Assembly: GCA_944474755.1 (NCBI GenBank) | Contig: OX104125.1 | Coordinates: 42,547,899 to 42,611,898 of the forward strand | Length of the DNA stretch: 64,000 bases | Reading direction: 5' to 3' | DNA from: Limnoperna fortunei | Lineage: Eukaryota > Mollusca > Bivalvia > Mytilida > Modiolidae | In this document: positions 12,690-22,968 of the stretch, one piece after another | Numbering within the stretch: position 1 is the stretch's first letter | Layout: each line of letters starts with the position of its first letter | Program-made: the position numbers and the translations under genes | Notes under the pieces: generated by a model | Database searches by the model: none | What the model was told of the DNA's origin: nothing | The model's input: the letters and a program-made list of their open reading frames with translations, nothing else

Positions 12690-13280
12690 TATTACCACAC
12701 CACACCATACCAAACCATACCACAATACCATATCATATCACACCATACCACCATACCATACAACATCATAATAAACCATGCCGTCATATCATACCATACC
12801 ATTCATACCTTTCCACACCATCATAACGTACCATACCAAATCATACCATACAATACTATGTTAACATAAAATAACATAACATAACCTTGCACAACACATA
12901 CCATACCTAATTAACATACCATACCGTAACGTACCTTACCGTACCATACCATACCATACCATACCATACCGTACCGTACCGTACCGTACCGTACCGTACC
13001 GTACCTTACCGTACCGTGCCATACCATACCATACCATACCATATTATAACATACCATACCGTAAGGTACCTTACCGTACCGTGCCATACCATACCATACC
13101 ATACCATACAATACCATACCATACCATACCATACCATATTATAACATACCATACCGTAACGTACGGTAACGTACCTTACCGTGCCATACCATACCATACC
13201 ATACCATACCATACCATACCGTACCGTACCGTAACGTACCGTGCCGTGCCATACCATACCATACCATACCCGGTACGGTA
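12690..13280. repeat. CCATA/CCGTA pentanucleotide array 2
   Basis: Longer version of the array at 10552-10840, with higher-order blocks: CCATA run, CCGTA run, then a TATTATAACATACC interruption, repeated at least twice. A SINE interrupts it at 13289, and more pentamers resume at about 13545-13580. Confidence 0.95.
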
Positions 13281-13288
13281 CTACCATA

Positions 13289-13540
13289 GGGGTCTCTGTG
13301 GCCAAGTGGTTAAGGTAGTTCGTCTACTATTGATCACGTGGTCTGTCAACACTGAGATTGCGTGTTCGAGCCTCACTGCGGGCAGGGTGCGTTCGAATCC
13401 AATCTTAATTGACAAGTATTGCCAGTCTTCCTACCGAAGGTCGGGGGTTTTCTCCGGTACTCCGGCTTCCACCCCCAATTAAACCTGGACGCCATGTTGT
13501 AGCTGAAAGTGGCGTTAAACAACATTCAAAGAAAAAAAAA
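13289..13540 (+). mobile_element. Full-length tRNA-headed SINE (family A)
   Basis: The head reads GGGGTCTCTGTGGCCAAGTG with an A box and, about 75 bp on, a B box (TGTTCGAGCCTC), resembling a serine/leucine-type tRNA. The body carries AATCTTAATTGACAAG and GGTCGGGGGTTTTCTCCGG. The tail carries ACGCCATGTTGTAGCTGAAA and GTGGCGTTAAACAACATTCA, then an A-rich end. I recall a molluscan V-SINE (RUDI) with similar features, but I could not compare them. It sits inside pentamer array 2. Confidence 0.82.
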
Positions 13541-13584
13541 CAAACATACCATACAATACCATAACATAACATACTACATCACCA

Positions 13585-14338
13585 TACGAACGGCGTCGTT
13601 CATAAAGGGACCTTAGGGGTATAATAGAACACTATGATAAAACCGACGTCAAAGAAAACGCTAAAAATATCTTTCGAGCGCAAAATATCGGAAACACGCG
13701 TTTGTTAGTTGGTGGAAAGCAACTATTAATTGAAGTTTCGCGAGTAGTATAGACACTGTTGATAATATATAATTTACGTAATTACAAAAAGTTGAGTGCA
13801 TCAAAATTCAGATATATTTTCATCGACAGTACATAATTTCTTCATCCTTTTATTTGTTCTTCCTGTTAAAAAATAGACGGCATTATCTCATTTGACTGAA
13901 AATAAAGTCTGATTGTTGGACAGGCGTTAACTTTTACTCTGTATCGAGATGAATAAAAAGAACATGTAATATGTCAGGAGCTGATGGCTGAGAACATATT
14001 TCCATTTAGCCTTGTTAAATTATATATAGGTTATATATAGATCGCCTTCAACACAGTTCCATGTTCAGGAAAAAAGACAGGAACAAGGTACCATTAGGAA
14101 ATTTCAAGTGTTCATCTGATCAAATACCATTTGAAAATTTCATCTCTCTAAAATGTTTATGATCTACTTAAAATAGTCAACGTATACAAAAATTAAGAAC
14201 TATGAAAATAAACTGCTGACTATTTACAAAATGATTTAGGTTGTCTTATCAAAGAACTACGTATTCTGGCAAAGTACAACGTAAAAACACCCCGATATAA
14301 AAATAGAAAGCACGTCATCATTTATATTAATTGCATGT
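13585..14338. other. Non-coding stretch left of the LTR element
   Basis: AT-rich DNA without open frames of note. It is the left flank of the LTR retrotransposon and ends in the 4-bp target-site copy TGAA at 14339-14342. Confidence 0.6.
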
Positions 14339-14342
14339 TGAA

Positions 14343-15110
14343 TTTTAGATCCAAAAATATGACTTTTATTGTCGGATCCAAAGTTATTGAATAAATTAAA
14401 ATAAACACAAAGTTCTACTTTCTAATTATATTCGCTAAACTAATTCTATATACAAAAGTGAAAACATCAAGAGCATAAAATACAGTCTCCAGATAGGCTA
14501 CACGTGCATGCTTAAATTCCCATTGTTATGCATATTCATAGATAAGCTATTAAAATAAACATTACAAACTGCGAGTTAATGAGGAGGTGTGTCTTAACCA
14601 TCATGAACTATATGTCAATCATAGATAATCATACTAAGCTTTAATTTCATCAACCAGTAGGAACGAAAACACAATTGTTTTGACCTCTTTTTTCCTCTTT
14701 GTCTATTATAACATAAAGTCAATAAAAAAAATTCCACCGATGCTTCTGGAATGCCATTTGGTAGTCTGAAAGTACCATACTACTTCCAAACCATATCCAA
14801 AATTTAGAAAAATTGTTAACTCTTTTTAAAGCTCTGGAAGCATCCCTATCTTCAGGGATGAAGTCTGAGAGACTCCGAAAACAGGAAATTGGCAATTATT
14901 CCACTAGACTAAAATACTCCTAATCCATTATATTTCATCAAATGTTTAATTTCTAATTTTTGTTCAAAGTTCCTTCTTTCCAATAAGCCCAAAAAGTAGA
15001 ACCAAAACAAGAAAAAGCCAAAGAAAAAAAAATTACAAAGAAAGATAACAACGAGTTGCAAAGGTCATTAATTGTGTTGTCGTTCCAGTATGTAAAAATT
15101 GAGACATAAC
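14343..15110 (-). repeat. 3' LTR, with an inserted MITE-like element
   Basis: On the reverse strand it begins TGTTATGTCTC and ends ...GGATCTAAAA. Excluding the insertion and one AGTA copy it is 338 bp, the same length as the 5' LTR. It lies next to the polypurine tract, which fixes the orientation. Confidence 0.92.
14660..15085. mobile_element. MITE-like element inserted in the 3' LTR
   Basis: This 426-bp insert is bounded by inverted ends GGAACGAAAACACAATT and AATTGTGTTGTCGTTCC (one mismatch in 17). The similarity continues imperfectly to a GACCT block. AGTA is present on both sides (14656-14659, 15086-15089). The undamaged 5' LTR has a single AGTA at the same site (22333-22336), so the insertion boundaries are fixed. 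No open frame is present, so it is non-autonomous. The DNA transposon superfamily is unknown to me. Confidence 0.85.
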
Positions 15111-15120
15111 ATCCCCGCCC
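15111..15120 (-). other. Polypurine tract of the LTR element
   Basis: GGGGCGGGGA on the reverse strand sits immediately before the 3' LTR start TGTTATG. This is the expected place and composition for the plus-strand DNA priming site. Confidence 0.75.
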
Positions 15121-15930
15121 CAATAATTAGAAATTTTTTTTTACAAAAATTTCTTACTGGTTTATGAAATTCAAGCATGAAAAATAAACAAAAATTCCAG
15201 AGTAAATAAATTGAATAAAAATATTATAATGAACAAAAATGTAAAGATTAAAACTGAAATTATGTTTTTAAGTAATTACAAATATCAGATGCAATTATAA
15301 TTTCAATTTATCTTTTCTTTTTGTAAACACAAAATATTTATCAACTAAAAGAAACGTGAAAAACATTACACTCAGAAATAACATTAGATGACTTTAATAT
15401 GCAGGTGGTGCACCTGTTAGAGCATTAAATAATATAGTAACATGTTTTAACATGTCAAATCCCATGGCAAATGAGTTACATAGCATTACTAACCATTAAT
15501 TAGAAGACATAAAGATTAAGACTCTGTCACAACTAATTACATAAAATACTCATATATCTCTCTGTGTATGCCTATTAGGCCTAAAATAAAAATTTTTTTG
15601 TTTGCTGTTGCCGCCCGACCCACAAAAAACTTTGCGACTCAATATTTTTTTCCCGTTTGTAAAACGAAAATTGTTTTTCCGGATTTTTTTCATACCTGTT
15701 TCCGATTTTTGTTTTAGAATTTATCAACAAAATCAAAGGTAAATAGTAAGTACTTGTCAAGCACACGGCTGACATTGAATAATTTAAGCATGGTGGTAAT
15801 GGAAGGAAAATGAAAATCGAGGGATAGTTCCCTTGTCACTTTTTGCACAAACGTCAAACAAAAACAATCAGGTGTTACTAAAAACATGATAAGAAATAGG
15901 TTATATGAACACCCATCGGATATAACATAG

Positions 15931-16277
15931 AGGGAGCTTCTACTAGAACTTTTAGACGAGGTAGACCCTGACACAGGCCCGTCGTCTTTAGGGAAAGCTG
16001 ACACCGTGACCGTCGCTGTTTCACCAAAGCTGTCCTCCCCGTCCTCGGAATGTTTTTATCCAGATATTGAGGACAGTTAGTGTTGTAAAAAATTTCGATG
16101 ACAATTTGAAATTTGCTACGTTTGAAATTGACCAGTTCTCCCCAGACTCTTCTGAACCAAGGGTTACATCAAATAATGGATCTACAGTGTTAAATGCTTT
16201 CACCAGACTAATGGAGGCATCTACAGCTAACACACAAAAACCATTGCCTAAGGACCAAAATTGTCCACGATTTACAG
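15931..16277 (+). pseudogene. Coding-like segment of opposite strand inside the LTR element (possible captured exon)
   Basis: Between integrase and the polypurine tract, on the strand opposite to gag-pol, a segment follows an AG (ACATAG) and ends at ACAG|GTATAT, so it looks like an exon. One frame from 15931 reads ELLLELLDEVDPDTGPSSLG and reaches a stop at 16078. A second frame from about 16067 reads RTVSVVKNFDDNLKFATFEI and then a Ser/Pro/Asn-rich stretch to the donor. A single indel near 16060-16075 would account for the change of frame. I do not recognise the protein. It could be a captured host exon, part of another nested element, or chance. Confidence 0.4.
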
Positions 16278-16433
16278 GTATATTTGTGACAGTCTACAAG
16301 ACACTCAGTTTAATACTAAGTTACGATATTAGAGGAGGAGGTCTGGCTTGAATATTTTTCCTTGCCTTGGGGAAAGACTACTTTCATCAACCCAAATTGC
16401 GTTTTGAGCAGGTTCGCCGACGATTTGAACAAG

Positions 16434-17886
16434 TTATTTGGTTTTATCATTTTCCGATTTGCGGGCAAGAATTCTTTTGATTTTATGGTAGCGATCATCC
16501 TCCGATGACACCGATGACGTACCAAGAAGAGTGTCAGGATTAACAAAGTCATGAAGTTTGGTCGGTTTTCTGATAGTTCTTTTTGATCGTCGCAAAGGTT
16601 TTTGTTCTGATTGTTGAGAAATGGAAGAGTCTTCGGTTAAAGATTGTTGAATGGAAGAATTCGCGGACGCTGATTGAGTTGAAGTTGAATTTGGTTGTAA
16701 ATAATTTTGTGGTTCGGGTTCACGAATGTAAGCCATTTTAATCCTATTGATATGAACAGGCGTCCTGAATTTTCTTTTATTGTTTGGGTCTCTTAACATT
16801 ATTAGATGTGGACTTTGAATTTTATTGACGACAAATGGACCGCTAAACTTGGCCTGAAGTTTTCTGCCCTGTCCAGTCGGTTCTTCGTGCATGTAAACGT
16901 AGTCGCCTACTGTTAAATCCAACGGCGTCATTGATTTGTTAACCCGGTCAACCATTTTCTTGTTTGCTTTTTGTATGTTATTGTATACCTCAGTTCTTAT
17001 GATATTTAATTTCTTTGCAAGCTGTTTCAAATAAACATGCATATCATTTGATATGTCATAAAAATTGATGTCACAAGTTCTTGACAATGGAAATTGTGCA
17101 CGGTTGCCATAAATAATTTCAAACGGAGAAAAATTTGATGCGGAATTAACACAAGAATTCGTGGAAAAGATGACTGCTGGTAAAATGTCGTTCCATTGTC
17201 TGCCTTTTCTAATATATGGTGTCATTCTTTCTTCCAATGTTCTGTGTGATCTCTCACAAGTGCCCAAACAATGATGTGCAAAACTTGGTGTAAACTCTTG
17301 TGGTACTTCCAACATTTTGCAAAGTTCTCTTGTGCCTTTTGAAATAAATTCTGAACCCTGGTCGCTGACTAAAGTACGACTAACACCATAAGTTGTAAAT
17401 AATTGGAAAATAGCATGACAAACTGACAATGAGTCACAATTGTGTAGAGGAACCGCATAAACGAGTTTACTGAACATGTCAACTGTGGTAAATATATGGG
17501 AGTGGCCTGATGAAGACAACGGAAAAGGTCCACATAAATCTATCTCCCAAACTTTGAACGGTGCTGATGGCGCAGGGAATGAAACTATTCCAGCTTTCGT
17601 GTGTACACTTGACGTTTTTCGTATTTGACATTCATGACAGGTTCGAACATATTCAGAGAATATAGTTGATAACCTCGGAAAATAATAATGTTCTCGAACT
17701 CTATCAATAGTATTCTTTATACCAGCATGGCCTCCTAGAGGTGAATCATGACAATTTGTAGTACGACATTTCTCATTAATCTTGGTACCACTTACTGATA
17801 GTTATCTAAAGTTCGTTCTCGGCGGGACTTCTTTACAGAACTGTGAAATAAAATGTCATCAATTAAAAGATAATCAGACGCCTCTA
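16434..17886 (-). pseudogene. Integrase region of the gypsy element
   Basis: The amino-terminal zinc-binding part (residues around SPLGGHAGIKNT and RTCHECQ, an HHCC arrangement) lies at about 17590-17790. The catalytic core follows with aspartates in EIDLCGPF and VSDQGSEF and a glutamate in HCLGTCERSHRTLEE, the DD(x)E triad. A C-terminal GDYVYMHEEP..GPFVVNKI segment resembles the GPY/F-type tail of gypsy integrases. The long uninterrupted stretch, 16434-17519, has 361 codons. Upstream the frame is broken near 17800. This is the best-preserved domain of the element. Confidence 0.9.
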
Positions 17887-18504
17887 AAAGTGTTTTTGTA
17901 AAGTGGGCAACTCATTTGTCTCTAAATATTTGATAATAGAGGTCAAATCAGGATCTCTTCGTTGTAAATCTTTCACATTTTTGACAGAAAAGTCAGAGTG
18001 TTTGAAAAAGTCTACATCTGCAATGTGGATATCAGTATTCTTATCGCCTTCTGTCGTTTTATTAAAATTGTCTGAAGACGAGTCGGATATTGTGGACATG
18101 TTAAAAATGTCAGAATTAATGTCACTTTTCTCAATTGATTTCACCATGTTCACCTGATTTTTCAATTTACGACTTTTATTACGCTTTTGTTTATCGTCAA
18201 TATCGTCAGTATCACCATCATATGTTTGATCTTCAAACAAATTGACAAAATTGACTCGAATATCAAAGTCTGACTCCGATTTTTGTAAAAGATCGGCAAG
18301 ATTTTGACCTGACGGTAATTTAATATGTCCTGTTTTCTCTGTAACATATGGGAAATACGGGTCATCTTCGTCTGGACTAACGACTTGATTTTCAGGAATA
18401 CCTGGACTATTCCAATGATAACGGGATAAAGCATCAGCAACTTGCATCTGCTCTGCTGGTTTATATTGTAAATCAAATTGCTGTAAAATTGATAACCATC
18501 GTTC
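17884..18504 (-). pseudogene. RNase H end and spacer of the gypsy element
   Basis: The region starts with ERWLSILQQFDLQYKPAEQ followed by VADALSRYHW, the usual end of gypsy RNase H. An acidic, low-complexity spacer of about 150 residues follows and leads toward integrase. A TAG codon separates it from the RT-side frame at about 18505. Confidence 0.8.
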
Positions 18505-20049
18505 CTAAATAGCACCTTTGAATTGTTTCTGAAAAATTGGTTTCAAGGCTTGGTGATCTAGTCCATTTTCATTGTGTATTTGGTATAACATAAAACCTAT
18601 TCCTCTACTTGAAGTATCTACTGCTAATCGGAAGGATAAGTCGTACCGTGGGAAAGCTAAAATGTCAGAATTAACTAAATTTGTCTTTAAATCCTTTACA
18701 GCAGTTTGTTGTTCTACTCCCCAGACAAATTTCTGACCTTTCTTTAAAAGTCTAGTGAGTGGCAATATTTTTGCACTGAAATTTGGTATATATTTCCTGA
18801 ACCAGTTTAACATTCCAATAAAACGTCTCAATTCTTTGACATCTTTCGGATCGGGAAACTCCTCGATTGCTTTTATTCTATCAGGAGGAGGTCTTATTCC
18901 ATCTTTGGATATCAAGTGTCCTAAAAATATACAGGACGATTCGGCAAACGAACACTTCTTCGGACCTAATTTTAATCCCGCTAAACGGAAACGCTGAAAA
19001 ACTGCATTTAAGTCTTTAATATGTTGATCAAAAGTTTCAGAAGAAATTAGGACTTCGTTAAGATAACACAGGCATGATTTTAAGTTTGAGACCATGAAGA
19101 ACTTTGTCCATGAGCCACTGAAACGATGCTGGCGATGCTGGCAGACCCATCGGCAAACGCAAAAATTTATAGGTTCCGAAACATGTATTAAAAGCTGTAT
19201 ATCTCGTAGAATCCGGCGATATTCCTAACTGAAAGAAGCCAGAAGATAAATCGATTGAGGTTATATAATTCGGGACAGTTTGTGTAAATGATTCCGTAAG
19301 TTCTTGCAAGTTTGGAATGATGTAATTAAAGTTTTCAGTACATGAATTTAGATACCTAAAGTCAACGCAAAACCGGTATTGAGATAATGCTGCTTCTTTT
19401 TCAGTTTTAAAAATATCATTTTGTCTTTTCTGTTTGGTAACTAATACAATTGGACAAGTAATCGGAACATTTTCGTTTTCGCTAACAGGAGCTATGATGT
19501 TTTGACGCAATAATTCATCAAGATGATGGCGCAACACTTCCCTTTTATGAGGCGGAAGTCTATATGGCTGTTGGTGTTTTGGTTTAGCATCAGATTTAAG
19601 ATTTATTTTGTGTTGAACTACGGTTGAAAATCCTAAATCTGGATTATCGTCAGTAACAAATATGTCTCTGTTATTATGTAGACACGTTGACAAAATGTTT
19701 GTTTCATTTTCAGACAACTTTTCAGATAATTTAAAATTGCTCATACATTTTTCGAAAGAATGTGGTGTTTCGACATTGGTCTTATTATGGCTTGGACTTC
19801 GTTCGGACATTTGAACATTTTGTATGACCGGAATATCTTTATCTTCGTCTATTACATCGAAATTTCTATTGATTATTGTAAAGTTTGACAATAACGAGCC
19901 CTTTGGAACAGAAATTGATTCATTTGTTGGATTCATCAGTTTGACAGGTACAGTTCGATCTAGCGAGATAGTAACTAATGTTTTGGCCACAAGAATTCCC
20001 TTTTTCACTAATGACGAATTGGAGCAAATGCCTTGAAGTCCTACGGGTA
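18505..20049 (-). pseudogene. Reverse transcriptase region of the gypsy element
   Basis: Recognisable RT blocks are HQQPYRLPPHKREVL, RFCVDFRYLNS, ITSIDLSSGFFQLGI and FLRLPMGLPASPASFQ, then after a frame change at about 19058-19095 FLGHLISKDGI and RRFIGMLNWFRKYIPNFS. The catalytic box normally Y-x-D-D reads YLNE here, so both aspartates are lost. The start of RNase H (DTSSRGIGFMLYQ) runs directly into a DHQAL segment, which shows that about 60 residues of the RNase H core are deleted. Enzymatically dead. Confidence 0.9.
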
Positions 20050-20459
20050 ATTTTTTTCGGAACGTTTCCCCATACAATAATCTCTGTATTTGGTTCAATG
20101 CGAAGGCGAGGCTTTTGACAGTGTGTATTGTCACTATAATTATCATTAAATTGACTGAATTGTAAAGCAATGTTATTGGATTGTAAATACTCCATGCCTA
20201 AAATTAATGGATGTGATGTTGAGGTCAAAACGTATACTTTAACATCATGATAACCAATAGTAGATTGCAATTTTATGAATGAAATTCCAACAACAGAAAT
20301 TAATTGCCCATTTGCAAGCTTGATAGGGTCATTAAACTTTCTCAAGTCTGATTTCATATGTTTGGGTAAAGAGTTATATAAATCACCAGAAATAATGTTA
20401 ATTGAACTCCCAGTGTCAATCAAGAGAGCGAATTCAACATTGTTGCATCGAACATTCAT
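20050..20459 (-). pseudogene. Aspartic protease region of the gypsy element
   Basis: LLIDTGSSINIIS contains the DTGS active-site motif at residues 15-18 of the open frame. PLILGMEYL matches the second conserved ILG block of retropepsins. The frame changes near 20050, where the protease-RT linker continues in another frame. Confidence 0.87.
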
Positions 20460-20487
20460 ATATATAAAGTTACCTAAACTATTTAAA

Positions 20488-20834
20488 CTATTTAAACACG
20501 CATAAACATCGTTCTCTACTGCAGACGGTCTGGCATTTAAAATGTCCCGGACGACTGGACCGTGTGTTGACCGGGGGCCCTCGGTTTTCCTGATGTTTAA
20601 TAGCTATAGACTTGCACCGATTTGCAGTGTGACCAAACTGTGAACAAAGTTGGCATTTTGTTCTTGCCGTTGTCCGGAACCATTCCAGTTGCATTGGCGG
20701 TTAACATGGCCTGTAGCATTGCAACTAAAACAAGTGATGCGTCTGTCGGAAACGGATGAAGCTTGTTGAGAATTATTATAACGGTTTTGTGTTGGCTGAT
20801 TTTGCGGACGAGTATTGGACTGAAGTTTAGCCAT
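20488..20834 (-). pseudogene. Nucleocapsid zinc-knuckle region of the gypsy element
   Basis: There are two CX2CX4HX4C knuckles: CFSCNATGHVNRQC and CQLCSQFGHTANRC. They lie in two different frames, so an indel separates them. Such knuckles bind the element RNA during packaging. Confidence 0.88.
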
Positions 20835-20837
20835 TAA

Positions 20838-21712
20838 TTATGTAAGATTGTTCATTTGCTCTGTTAACTTGTCAAGTTTATGATCATTCAAATTTTGTAC
20901 AGGTGATTGTGAAACGGAGGCAACTGCAGCTGATGTTTCAAGAGACGAAGATGATCTATAATTGCAAGTTTCGGCCATTTTTGCAGATGTTAGGGCTTCT
21001 GACAAGTTTTTTGGTTGACCTGCATGTACGAAAAATGCCATTTTCTCTGGTAAACCTTCAATAAATTTACACACCATCTCATGTTCGGGTTTGCCTAGAA
21101 GATGGCCTTTTTCAACTAGCTTGCTGTGAAAGTCTTCTAGCTTTTCACTTGGGCCCAGTTTCATGTTGTTAAAAATTTGCCCATCATAGCAACAGAGTAA
21201 AACTAATAAAACTAACTTTGACACATATGCCCAAGACTCTCTGGTATAATCGGACAATGTGTTAAACCAAGTGCGGGCTTGTCCTTTAAGGTGTAAATGA
21301 AATGCCGCAACCTTTCTTTCATCTGCGTCCCTAATATTGTGTAATTTTGTATAAGATTCAAATTCTGACAGGAACGCCTTTGCATTCTCGCGGGAATAAC
21401 TGAAAATTGTGAACATTCTGCCAATTTCTCCATCCTTTTGATTTTTGATGATTGAGATGATGAGCAAGAAGAATAGAGATTTAAAATTGTATGAACATCG
21501 GATGGATTTGAAAAAGGTTTGGCTGTTTTTGGAGTGGAAGTAAAACGAACGGACTTGGTATTTGGTAAAAGTAGATATTCGTCTTCTTTCAATTCTTGTT
21601 GTTGTAGGAAACACGAGTCTAAAATGTTATTTTCGAAATTCGACGAGCTATTTTGATCATGTTGATATAAGTAAGTTGTAGATGAAGAAGTATCGTTTTT
21701 ATCGAAACTCAT
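20838..21712 (-). pseudogene. Gag region of the gypsy element
   Basis: An Asn/Ser-rich start (MSFDKNDTSSSTT) precedes a capsid-like segment with AFHLHLKGQARTWFNTLSD and EDFHSKLVEKGHLLG, typical of the retrotransposon gag helical domain. The two halves lie in different frames that overlap at 21212-21614, which indicates a frameshift. A stop separates gag from the knuckle frame near 20835. Confidence 0.82.
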
Positions 21713-22001
21713 TTTCCCAAAGTCATTTTCAAAATTTTATGGCTGTATATGTAGCGCATCGATTTACACATACATATTATTTCATTGGCATACATACATC
21801 ATGATGAACATGCATCTACTCACAGTCTGTTGTCTTCATTACAATTAAATTTAAAGGTTAACATAAATCCACCAGTCGCAGGGAACTAATAGGTACTCCC
21901 GGGATCCATAATAATACAACAGAAAATTAATATATCCAAGTGGTTGTAAAACAAATCACAGAATTGTATAGTTAATGTCACTTAATTAAATGTCATTAAC
22001 A

Positions 22002-22016
22002 AAAACCAGTTCTCCA
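22002..22016 (-). other. Candidate primer-binding site of the LTR element
   Basis: On the reverse strand, three bases after the 5' LTR end, TGGAGAACTGGTTTT begins with the TGG expected to pair with a tRNA CCA end. I could not assign the tRNA. Confidence 0.5.
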
Positions 22017-22019
22017 CTA

Positions 22020-22357
22020 TTTTAGATCCAAAAATATGACTTTTATTGTCGTTTCCAAAGTTATTGAATAAATTAAAATAAACACAAAGTTCTACTTTCT
22101 AATTATATTCGCTAAACTAATTCTATATACAAAAGTGAAAATATCAAGAGCATAAAATACAGTCTCCCGATAGGCTACACGTGCATGCTTAAATTCCCAA
22201 TGTTATGCATATTCATAGATAAGCTATTAAAATAAACATTACAAACTGCGAGTTAATGAGGAGGTGTGTCTTAACCATCATGAACTATATGTCAATCATA
22301 GATTATCATAATAAGCTTTAATTTCATCAACCAGTATGTAAAAATAGAGACAAAACA
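22020..22357 (-). repeat. 5' LTR
   Basis: Uninterrupted 338-bp LTR beginning TGTTTTGTCTC on the reverse strand. About nine mismatches to the other LTR (about 2.7%) suggest insertion was not very recent. It would have driven transcription toward lower coordinates. Confidence 0.92.
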
Positions 22358-22369
22358 TGAACTGCTTGA

Positions 22370-22490
22370 TGGGTTATTTTTGGGTTGTGGCTGTTTGTCT
22401 ATATCCGGATTTGTAATTTTCCCTTCATTTCAGCTCTTGCTATTCGGTCGGTTTCCCTGCTGTTTTTTGGTTGTTGTATAAATCACTTTA
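22370..22490 (+). mobile_element. GT-rich interspersed repeat family C, fragment
   Basis: Shares TGTTTGTCTATATCCGGATT, CAGCTCTTGCTATTCGGTCG and similar blocks with 60385-60565 and 52855-53030. No coding capacity. Confidence 0.55.
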
Positions 22491-22808
22491 TTTAAAGGAA
22501 TAATTCGTTAATGTTAGTAATGTTGCAGTTTAGCGTTGTACATGTATTTGTGCTAACTCTATTCAATCATATTAATTTTGCAACCGGAAGAACTCTTTTT
22601 TACTCTTCTTTCAGACGAATTTAGATGGATGGAAACAGAACAAGTAGGGTTGTTTCTCTTATGGCGTTTCTCGACTAATCTGTACTATTTTCCTGGTTTA
22701 ACATCGTGACTCTTTGTAAGCTGTGATATTTATATATGATAGGATAGATAGGTCGTTATTTTTTAATTCTAGTATGACGTCCTTGTAACATCAAACGATA
22801 TATTTAAG

Positions 22809-22968
22809 AAATAGATTATTGCGAGCGGGCTCTATGCGAATTAGAACATGGTCAGACCTTATATTTGTCAATATTTTATACCGAGCGATAGCGAGGTATA
22901 AAATGAAGACAAATATAAGGTCTGACCATGTTCTAATTCGCATAGAGCACAATTGCAATAATCTATTT
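22809..22968. repeat. Foldback (inverted repeat) element
   Basis: Two arms of about 70 bp (AAATAGATTATTGCGA... and ...AATCTATTT) are nearly perfectly complementary. They share TCTATGCGAATTAGAACATG and flank a 12-base loop, GAGCGATAGCGA. It is most likely a foldback-type MITE. The loop motif recurs in isolated form near 23682 and 48733. Confidence 0.88.

Larger units (their letters stand above)
10838..13280. repeat. 2.1-kb tandem duplication, copy 2
   Basis: Collinear with copy 1. The 22-bp array is expanded to twelve units here, the A-box segment is single, and the terminal pentamer array is about twice as long. The duplication junction lies at the end of the copy 1 pentamer array, so the array may have mediated the event. 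Confidence 0.92.
14343..22357 (-). mobile_element. Ty3/gypsy-type LTR retrotransposon, degenerate
   Basis: Two LTRs (14343-15110 and 22020-22357) flank gag, zinc-knuckle, protease, reverse transcriptase, RNase H and integrase regions in that order on the reverse strand, the Ty3/gypsy order. A putative polypurine tract abuts the 3' LTR and a candidate primer-binding site follows the 5' LTR. TGAA is present on both outer sides (14339-14342 and 22358-22361) as a target-site duplication. The LTRs differ at about nine of 338 aligned positions. Many frameshifts, stop codons, an altered RT active site and an RNase H deletion show it is dead. Confidence 0.93.

Noticed and set aside
13289..13365. tRNA-Ser/Leu-like sequence with A and B boxes
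   Set aside because: The same head occurs at many places joined to a SINE body and tail, the acceptor stem does not close, and boxes are diverged in several copies. These are SINE promoters, not tRNA genes.
16067..16351. The 94-codon + frame as an intact gene of its own
   Set aside because: It begins inside a longer coding-like stretch, passes a probable donor at 16278 and is tied to another frame upstream, so it is reported only as part of a possible captured exon.
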